DNA of 28,476 nucleotides from Lingula anatina. Lineage: Eukaryota > Brachiopoda > Lingulata > Lingulida > Lingulidae. This document shows positions 20,509-28,476 of the stretch, one piece after another. A program made the translations under genes and the position numbers. The stretch spans positions 484,854 to 513,329 of the forward strand of contig NW_019774759.1 of NCBI RefSeq assembly GCF_001039355.2. The letters are read 5' to 3'. How positions within the stretch are numbered: position 1 is the first letter of the stretch; the number at the start of each line of letters is the position of its first letter. A model generated the notes under the pieces. It ran no database searches and was not told the DNA's origin. It saw nothing but the letters and a program-made list of their open reading frames with translations.

Positions 20509-21705
20509 CTGATGTTGATCAGGTTCACTGTGTTGTCCGACTTTGTAACATACAGGTATCTGCATTGACTTAACATCCAGTATACAATGATTGTGTACCG
20601 GAAATTAATGTCAAGTCGAAAAACTGATATGTAATATTAAATGAACAATAACTATGGTGTATGAATACCAAACGGAACCCGCCGCAATAAATACCTTCTG
20701 CTGCCCAGCCGGTGTTAAAGGGGAAGATAGCGGAGGGGAACCGGTAGTTTCATTACACCAGACAGACACGTTGGATCTTTTCCAACAGGTGCTCATACTC
20801 TAATTTTAAATACTGTTTTAGGAGCCCCTTGTATCAGAAGGTACCCATATTGTTAAAAAGAGCAGATCAAATATCTTTAACATATTTCTATCTCTCAACA
20901 GCAATACAAAAAAGTCCGAATATTTTGCCGCATGGAAAGGTACTAAAGCGCTAATCAATCATCAATTACCCAGTGTTTACATTAAACCTAGGCAAAAGGT
21001 AAATCCATGCTTCAGAAAGTTTTTAAATTCCAATAGCACGCCATGTAAACTTAACAATGTGGTCCTGCGTGTGTACTTTTTTCATCTAAACTTTGTTTGT
21101 ATTATGCACAGACTTGACGTTTAACATGGAATATATTTTCTGAACCATTTTTCATCATTTTTTCCCTATTTCGCTGACTGATAAATGAAAAAAGGGATGA
21201 AAATCGTGCTTCATTAATTATTTATATTATAAAGGCGGTAATTAAGTGTCAATCTGTTTTTCTGTCTGTTTGACTATCCCCGTCCGTCTTTATGTTCGTG
21301 TGTTCTGCTGTAATGTTAGTAAGTGACATGAGTGAATAAGGAGCGGGGGTGTTTTGTAGAGTAACTTAAGTTGATTGACGTGCTCTTGTGATATTTATAC
21401 AACTGCGCATAATTAATGGGGAGAAGGCCGCTAGGGATTGCATGAGGTAGAAACAGAAATGAAGAGAGCGGCGCGGGTAACACTGGACAGTAGTTAAATG
21501 AATAATAAGGAAGATAAGACCTGAGTTGTATTTGCTACCTCGCGTGACATCAGCAGTAAGATAAAGACAACGACTTCGTCACACTGCGAATAAGCAGTTT
21601 ACTAAAGCAGCATTTTTGCTAACGGTCAAAAATTGATAAAACATGGTATTTTGAAATATTTAAAAATCTATTTCGTTTTGGGAGTAAAGAGACCTCGAGT
21701 GTTTT
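20509..21705. other. Intergenic region, genes 7 to 8
   Basis: No open frame, RNA gene or second promoter copy was recognised. Some local purine-rich and T-rich tracts. Confidence 0.5.
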
Positions 21706-21711
21706 TTTATT
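21706..21711 (-). terminator. Candidate poly(A) signal of gene 8
   Basis: AATAAA on the minus strand about 70 nt past the gene 8 stop. Confidence 0.45.
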
Positions 21712-21780
21712 TGATTTGTAAAACCAATACCAATATTATTGCTTTATGTAGCCCGTTCCAACTAAATGGTAGACGTGGAA

Positions 21781-22724
21781 TTACTGTATTTTCCCGTAAA
21801 AATCCGCCCCCTCTCCACTGTTGTCTATTACCCAGGCTAACTCCTTTATTATCATTTCACTTTTGCTTATAGCGCCGTCGCTGTTGGTATCTGCTTCAGA
21901 GAAAAGAGCCGAGGAAAATGGGACGCGGAATATCTTCAGAAAATTTGCATGCTCTGTTTTGTTCAGACAGTCATTCCCATCTGTGTCCACGAGCTCGAAA
22001 AAAGTATGCGACCATTTGACTTCCATGATCAAGTGTTGCATATCAACCATCTTTGCTCTGGTTTTAGCCTCGGTTGAAATAACGTCATCTGCTGAAAAAC
22101 TTTTTAAGTTTTCTGCATTCATAAAACCGTTCCACCATTTGTTCCAAGTTTCCTTTAAGAACACTTTTATCTCCTCCTCCTTCTCTGCAGACTCCGTGAT
22201 TGCTCTCACTCTTGCTGCCGTCATATTGACAAATTCGTATTCATCCATCTTTCCATCTCCGTTAACATCCATGTGGTTTATGAACGCTGCCCATTTCCTT
22301 GCCCACATATCAAGTGACGGATTTTCATCGTTAGAAAGCTAAAATGAACAAAAGCAATATTATGTGTCAGAACTTTTTGTCAGGGTAACTAATTTGGTAA
22401 AATTAACTACTGGGTTCACTTCTCAAGAAAAAAAAATCAAAACAAAATAAGATTTTTCGTTTGTGTACAAACACAAATTCCATACCTCCTTTAATTTGTT
22501 ATCATTATAAATCCTATCAAATTTTAAGACGGCTTACGTGACACTGATATCACCATGTATCTCACAGCATTAACATCATTAACGTACAGGTATTCAGGTA
22601 TTTTTATGTCACAGTAAAAATAACATGTAATGATCTATACCTTTTCAACCCTTATAGCTAGAGTTGAAACTCTATCACTCATCAACAAGGCAGAGAAGGA
22701 AATTGTCAATAGAATGAATAGCAT
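21781..22724 (-). CDS. Gene 8: secreted SCP/photoprotein-type EF-hand protein
   Basis: Signal exon 22641-22724 (28 codons, MLFILLTISFSALLM, ends EK|GTATAG) and domain exon 21781-22338 (185 aa, acceptor CATTTTAG|CTTTC), joined in phase 0 over a 302-bp intron, 213 aa. EF loops are about 52-63 (DVNGDGKMDEYE), 146-157 (DTDGNDCLNKTE) and 178-189 (DTNSDGAISKSE); loop II is degenerate. It carries a Cys inside loop III, unlike its neighbours. The C-terminus is DFYGKIQ, with Gln replacing the hydrophobic last residue. The motif V-R-A-I-T-E-S replaces the more usual V-G-A-I-T-K-S. An AATAAA lies about 70 nt downstream. The 5' edge of the signal exon is ambiguous (22744, or a second AG about 25 nt farther out). 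It is the most upstream member of the array in its own orientation. Confidence 0.83.
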
Positions 22725-22744
22725 GGTGGATGGGTGTTGTTCTC

Positions 22745-24653
22745 CTACAAGGGTAATCTTAAATAGCCTAGAATATTAATAATATGTAAAGTTAAATTTG
22801 AAGTCAAATAACCCGACCAAACGCTATTATATAATTCCAAATAACACATCTAAAATACCCAAGGGTATCGTCCCATATGACATGTAAGATATTTTTCTGC
22901 TTTCTTCTTCATATGTAATTTTACAACTATTAAAATACATTGCCAAATATCTGACTTGCAATGGATGGCAAACCTCTCTACATCTTCTACTTGAGTGACT
23001 GATGCAATACATGATGAATAACGCAAATAAGCGACAAAAAAGTTACACCATAATTATCTTACAAATATACACTCCATTTGCAAGATATGATTTCAGGGAT
23101 AACTTAAGCCATCATGACAACGGGCGCTCTCAGAATTTCCCGTCACTTGTTGCAGAAACATAATGGTCGACATGTGGTCGTAGTAGCAACCATCTTTGGG
23201 TTCTCACCATATGCTATGGATCGGGGTGTTTAGAGTGGTCTGTGCAGATATCATTATAGTCAAATTTCTAATCTGGACCAACTCCTCGAAGCTTTTCTAC
23301 AAAAAGGGACAATCTCCCTCTCAACAGATTTGAAACGCTCGCTGAGTGCATGCCGCGCCACCTACCTGGGGCTGTTAGACATCTGCTGTTCATGGATATC
23401 TTCAAAGGTATTTTTGCTTTTTGAACCACATGTCATGCTAGATATAGTGTATAAAATAAAAATACAGCTCGTAAAATGGTTTTAAGATGTTCTGTAATCG
23501 TTTGTCAACAAAAATATGGAATTGGAGATGTGAGGTCCATTTTGAGCACGATTACGATTACGCCTTATCGCTGTTCCGCTGGGCATGATATATTTCATGA
23601 TGCATTCGACCAGGCAAGTACAAAATGTTCCCAAATTTGGAAGCACATCTATTTCAGACGTTTTGTTGGCAAAAAATATACATAAGTGTGAATTTTATAG
23701 GAAGCCCTACCACAACCAAACGTCTAGCCTGCATGTATGGTAGGGTTGAACAGATACCATGAACAGAAGTGTATCTTATTCCATCAAATAACAAATGCTT
23801 ACCCGCATTGTATATGTTAAACAGGCGTGGTAGACAAAACGCCTTTTGTGGCATCGACATGGAAACTAAAGAAAATTTAGATTTCAAAAAAACTTTGTGA
23901 CTTTTAATCAGCTTCCCATCTTCTTAACTTGAATGTCGGCTTTATTTATGTGGATGAGTGTCTGCCCTTGTTTTCAATATACCCTGTAGGTAGTTTAATA
24001 CACCTATATTACACCTTCACTTTACCTGCACTTCACCTACTTTATGTTAAGTTATCAAGACCGTATTCTTTTATATGAATTAACTGCACCATATGTATTA
24101 AAGAAAGGAAACACATTTTGTAATCATTAATGGCAATAGTGGACATTTTCATTTGGGGTGAAATACGTAATACAATGAGTTGAATTGTTTAGCAGAGTCA
24201 GCCCCAAGCACAAAGTGAAGTTCGGGTATCAAAATAAATATCATGCGTGTAATTACCCACGTGAATAACCATAAGGATAGCAACGTACATGTATGTACGG
24301 AATTTAAATGACGACACCCTTCAGTCAAAGGCTACAGAATATCTCAGTTACCCATAGGCTGAATCAGTCCAAAAACCGCAACAAGGGCGTAAGCTAACAG
24401 ACCCATGTGATGTCAACATCTTGCCACAGTCTCACTTCATCATCTTATCCTTTATTGCTCTGCGTCACAGAACCGTGCTGTTACTGCAAGAACATTACAC
24501 GGATTTTCGATTTCGAAGTTTTCAACACAGGCGCATCATTAACTTAACTGTGCTGGTATGTGTCGTTAAAAACATTGTACTTAAGTAAATTACAGTATTG
24601 CACTAATGCATAATCTATAGAAGTTAATGAAACTAGAAAATATTTTGATTTAC
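22745..24653. other. Probable long 5' intron of gene 8
   Basis: No coding frame with family features. It contains TGCTTACCCGCATTGTATAT near 23798, a donor-like repeat motif (minus strand ACAATGCGG|GTAAGC) that could mark another leader exon. Confidence 0.4.
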
Positions 24654-24783
24654 CCTACCGTTGCGTCCATGTGGATTTTTCTGAGAAAGTCAATCAGCAC
24701 AAGATTATGTGAAATGTTAGGCAATAATTTTCACGCCGTGGAGTTGTTATCGTCTCATGAGGGTCATTAACATAATAAAGGCG
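24654..24783 (-). promoter_or_regulatory. Gene 8 near promoter and non-coding first exon
   Basis: The donor TAGG|GTAAATC is at 24654 and the block at 24756-24783 (minus strand CTTTATTATGTTAAT then GACCCTCATG). It lies about 1.9 kb upstream of the signal exon, so the 5' intron would be longer than in the other genes. Assignment to gene 8 rests on position and strand. Confidence 0.45.
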
Positions 24784-25350
24784 TTAGGGGTTAACCCATT
24801 GTTTTGATTACACGTCTGAATTTATCAGTGTTAAACTGTAAGTGACAGAGAGAGAAAAAATCATTATAAAACATTATAATACATTATATTTGAACAGTGG
24901 CTTATATAAAATAATATCAAAAGAGAACCGTTACGTTAAATGACTTGATAAAGTAAAAACACATACTTCCATTGAGGTTATAATTTGGAAGATCACGTGA
25001 CTAGCGGTAAAAAGTAAATAAAATTTAAGTGATAGTAACTGCTATTAAAGCTATTTAGTGAAATATGAAGTGATCTAACTCTTCATTTCTAAACCCAACA
25101 AATGAATTTTTCTTATTAAATTTTTGAACTTAGGTTTGTTTATGGCACATTTTACATACCCTCTACCAGGACCACAGAGTGATTTTTCACTAGATATTAA
25201 GAGATATGTCTCTGGTTAAATAGATGGGCTAATCTCTGTACTGTCACTATGTGCTGAAATCTCAAGGATGAATAGATTCCTGGTGATCGTTTGCATATCT
25301 ACTCAGGCACAGTCACTTAGCAAGTCCCTGTCAAGTCCCTTTCACAGTAA

Positions 25351-25600
25351 GACTGCATTCCCACAGAGTTAGATCGATCCATCTGGGTCGACCTAACTCC
25401 CTGCAGGTTCACGCTAAATTGCTGTCAGCTCAAGAGGCTTTTAAAAATGACTGTCACACCTACCGAATCAGCTAGGGTAAAGATGATTACCCCCTAACAG
25501 CTTTACTAGGCGTGACAGATATTTAAGCCTGCCAAGTTGACAGCAATTTAGTGAGACTCCCCAGGGGGATAAATCGATCTACATATCTGTGGGCATAGTC
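25351..25600. mobile_element. Foldback/MITE-like palindromic element, 250 bp
   Basis: The two arms are imperfect inverted copies. GACTGCATTCCCACAGA pairs with GACTATGCCCACAGA, TAGATCGAT occurs in both, CTAAATTGCTGTCA occurs in both, and the core pairs CTAGGGTAAAGATGATTACC with itself loosely. Ends and target duplication are not certain. No coding capacity. Confidence 0.6.
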
Positions 25601-25807
25601 TCTAATCAAATCATCCATATTACCTCTTACCAAAACCTCGGAGGCTGGAGTAATTTAGCAGTGATGTCACAACATGTTCCATAATGGTAAACATTACTCG
25701 TCACTTAAATGGTCGTGTTAGTATAAAGTGTATATGAAATAGACAAATATATGACTACACCTATCCATAATCTATACAAACAGGGAAATTAAAATATTTT
25801 GTTTTAC

Positions 25808-25936
25808 CTTATGTTTGTATCCTCCGGTTTTCTCCCGACACAGTCAATGTACACAAGAATAAGCAAAATGTTGCGCAATGTATATATGGCCTTGGGAGTG
25901 GTATCGTCACATGAGGGTCATGAGCATAATAAAGAC
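25808..25936 (-). promoter_or_regulatory. Far promoter, probably gene 8
   Basis: The donor TAAG|GTAAAAC is at 25808 and the block at 25910-25936 (minus strand GTCTTTATTATGCTCAT then GACCCTCATG). It is a second copy about 1.15 kb beyond the near one. It could also be a remnant of a lost gene. Confidence 0.4.
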
Positions 25937-26731
25937 AGCAGGTGTCTGTATTCTATCGTGGTCTGAAGTCACTCACAAGAAACATTCAATAATTCCTGTA
26001 TCACTGGTGTTAGATGTAGGTATCTTTCATTGTTGGAATGGAACGTTATTTGAACGAATAAAAAAACCCAATACAAAATGTTTAGACAATGTAAAGTTTG
26101 AGCCCCTAATATGTTGTGTTTGTTGTGATTGTGTTCGGTGTGTGTCGTGGATGTTCGTTTGCCTCCGTGGATGTCACGGGTTTGAAGACCGTGCCCCATA
26201 AACCATTTGCACTTGCACCTTAAAGTCAGGCGGACGTTGCAGGCTAGAACAGTTGAAATAATTGTTCTAGTACTCTTGCAGATGAATGTAATTATATCAA
26301 AGCAAGGACCAATCCACGGTTTTTGAAAATTTCATATTTCTAATTTTACGTATTTACTAATCTATGGTGTTTTTTGCATTGTTTGTTATATTAAACTCTT
26401 ATATTTTTCTTCCTCTTTGTTCTGTCTTTCATGTCTATCGTCTTACTTTGTTTAAATTTTGCTCATGTCATTGTTTAAAATCAATTTGTATATAATATTT
26501 GTGCAGATAATTGTATGAGAATAAGCCAGTGTCAAACAGGAGCTATCGTCCTGTTACAATATATTGGATTTCTCTTCTTCCTTTAGAAAGAACAAGCAGT
26601 CTCCATGATTCTGGATGTTAATACGATTGGAAAATGAAAAGTCGATAGAAATAAAAATGTTTCAAAGACAAATGTACAAGTGTATAAACTGTTGTCTCTT
26701 TATTTAATACACAATATTTTCTAATATTTTT

Positions 26732-26773
<42 letters not shown>

Positions 26774-28160
26774 GCGAAATCCTATCCTCAAGTGATTACT
26801 TTTAACTCAACGGCAGTGTTACCGGCGCACCTATCACAACCGGAGCTGCGTGGTTATAATCTTAAACCTTGAGGAATTCAACCAGCGGATACATTCCTTC
26901 TTGACAACACAGGCTAATATCTTGGAAACACGCTCCTTGTTTTCTTGAACTTTTATTGAACCAACAATAGTTAAACACGTTCTGATACAGTATCAAAGGG
27001 AAATAAGGAAGAAATAAATACACAAAATAAAAATTGAAATGGACTTATTCTGATCTTGTTACTTGAGAAATAAGGCCACATGCTTTACATTTCTTTACAC
27101 GACAAACTCACTTATATAATGACTGCATGTTAAAATATCAACGCATTAATAACTGATTACCAAGCTTAAAAGAACAATGATAGCTGCAGAAAATACGCTA
27201 TAATAAACATAGGCTAGCAACTCATTAGAACTTCTCTAGCCTCTTGAATTTGTGACAGTTTACATGAACTTTCGGCCTCTTATATCGTCTTGTACATACG
27301 TACCGGTACATATTCACGATTGAAAAGGCAACTAATACACTGATGGTGCAGGAAAGGGAGAATAAACTAACAATACTTAATTGCGCAAAAACGTATTGAA
27401 TGGGTTTTTACGACCACTATACTGCAGATAGTTACAAATATTGCATCAAAGCTCTCCGAACAAAAGGCATCATTTTATAGCTAAAAACCACCAATCTTGC
27501 TGAACATACAAACCTAGCTGCCAAAAACCTTTATACCAGGTGAATATATTTGTGTGCGACCACTTTAATGAAAATAAGGAAAAAAATATTTATAATAAAT
27601 AAATAAAGATAAAATAAATTAAAAAAAAAACATCAAAACTATCCAGAACAAAAGACACGGAGGAAGCCTCTTATTTCTGAAGTCTGTCTTTCGTAATTGA
27701 AAAAGATGGCTTTGTTTTTAAAATAGCATATTTTGATTTCAGACAGCAAAGATGATCAGTTACTTTCTATTATTGTTTATTGCCAAGAGTTACATGCAGT
27801 TATAGCGCAATTAGAGGATAGGAGAGGCAATTAAGACGCTTTGGGTTTTTTATTGCGTGTGTGATGACCTTATTGGAAAATGGACAAATGGAACGTCCAA
27901 GGTAAATGCGACCGAGCTCTTTTTGATTTTTTTTAGTACGTTCAAAGCTTGAGTTTAATTTTGTATCTTCGGATCACATCACAAAAGAATAATTTGATAA
28001 AAGTAAAAATGGCGCAGCGATTTGCCACAGGACATATTCTGGGTAAGCAAATGAATAATAAAGGCATACTGATTGCTTTAAACATGCTGCCTTAATCTTA
28101 TAGAATATATAGTTTTTAGACGTTGCCTTCCTGCATACCTGTAGTTGTTTAATTGGCAGG
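25937..28160. other. Right-hand intergenic region
   Basis: AT-rich, with an (ATT)n run and no recognised gene. The 107-aa plus frame at 25878-26201 overlaps the promoter copy and looks fortuitous. Confidence 0.5.
26734..26773. repeat. (ATT)n microsatellite
   Basis: About 13 ATT units in the right-hand intergenic region. Confidence 0.95.
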
Positions 28161-28461
28161 GCTGACCTTGATGATACGAAGTATTTATATTTCAGAGATA
28201 GAAGGGGAGATCAGTTTATTATCCATATATAGTGCCAATGTCTGTAGAACCAAAACGTTTTGTCAGTCTTATTTTAATCGTGCTGTTCCCATGTGGAACG
28301 CCTTTCCCATTTGCACACGCTCAGGGGTTAGCAGATCAATGTTTAGACGGTCCGGCAGAGAGCACTATGGTGTTCTTCTGGCGGAGCGCTTTGACCCCGA
28401 GAACGTTTGCACTTGGGTGGGTCGTATACTTAGCAAACTGCCGTTTTTAGTACCAATGTAG
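28161..28461 (+). pseudogene. 3' end of a non-LTR reverse transcriptase, degraded
   Basis: The plus frame ending at TAG 28459-28461 contains RTKTFCQSYFNRAVPMWNAF and, farther on, RFDPENVCTW. This is the pattern at the C-terminal end of CR1/Jockey-like reverse transcriptases, where R-T-x(4)-S-(F/Y)-F-x-R-x-(V/I)-x-x-W-N is usual. The plausible preceding part (ADLDDTKYLYFRDRRGDQF) is in a different frame with a stop, so a frame disruption lies near 28215-28235. No upstream RT core is visible in the window. The assignment is from remembered family pattern only. Confidence 0.5.
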
Positions 28462-28476
28462 AGTTTTTAAATATTT

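Noticed and set aside
21821-22342. 173-aa plus-strand open frame, and similar plus frames at 502-792, 599-1105, 3450-3740, 7396-7737, 10612-10959 and 19162-19518
   Set aside because: They lie antisense to the EF-hand exons and owe their openness to the codon pattern of the real minus-strand genes. No domain pattern of their own.
25878-26201. 107-aa plus-strand frame rich in Cys
   Set aside because: It overlaps a promoter block used on the other strand. No signal, no family pattern, low-complexity TGTT-rich DNA explains the Cys.

Overview
This window looks like nuclear DNA of an animal, most likely a marine invertebrate; the phylum cannot be fixed from the sequence. It is AT-rich, with GT-AG introns, AATAAA-type poly(A) signals, microsatellites, MITE-like transposons and a non-LTR retrotransposon remnant. 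No bacterial operon features, tRNA, rRNA or CRISPR array were seen.

The main content is a head-to-tail array of eight paralogous genes, all on the minus strand, between about 0.5 and 22.7 kb (numbered 1 to 8 here by rising coordinate). Each has the same coding layout. A short exon encodes an N-terminal signal peptide (27-29 residues in all), a phase-0 intron of about 160-445 bp follows, and one long exon encodes a 4-EF-hand domain of about 180 residues. Loops I, III and IV look Ca2+-competent and loop II is degenerate. This loop pattern and the C-terminal ending -(F/L)YGK(V/I) place the proteins in the sarcoplasmic-calcium-binding-protein / Ca2+-regulated photoprotein superfamily, but as secreted, essentially cysteine-free members. 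Genes 1, 2, 3, 4, 5 and 8 look intact. Gene 6 has a 1-nt frame disruption and no recognisable promoter. Gene 7 has an in-frame TAG at the start of the domain exon, which may itself serve as a rescue splice acceptor.

Upstream of most genes lies a non-coding first exon (donor AG|GTAAATC or close) preceded by a conserved promoter block (minus strand: TTTATTATGCTAAT followed by GACCCTCATG). It occurs eleven times; genes 1, 2, 4 and 8 each have a near and a far copy. Genes 1-3 lie in three recent tandem copies of a roughly 3 kb unit (about 115-3027, 3028-6254 and 6255-9300). Two MITEs have inserted at sites whose uninserted form can be read from a paralogous copy: 6319-7006 (688 bp, TAT target duplication) and 12763-12984 (222 bp, inside the distal first exon of gene 4). 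A third foldback element is at 25351-25600.

The right-hand 6 kb (22.75-28.48 kb) holds the two promoters assigned to gene 8, the foldback element, microsatellites and, at the right edge, a decayed plus-strand 3' end of a non-LTR reverse transcriptase. Most other plus-strand open frames are antisense shadows of the EF-hand exons or chance frames in repeats.
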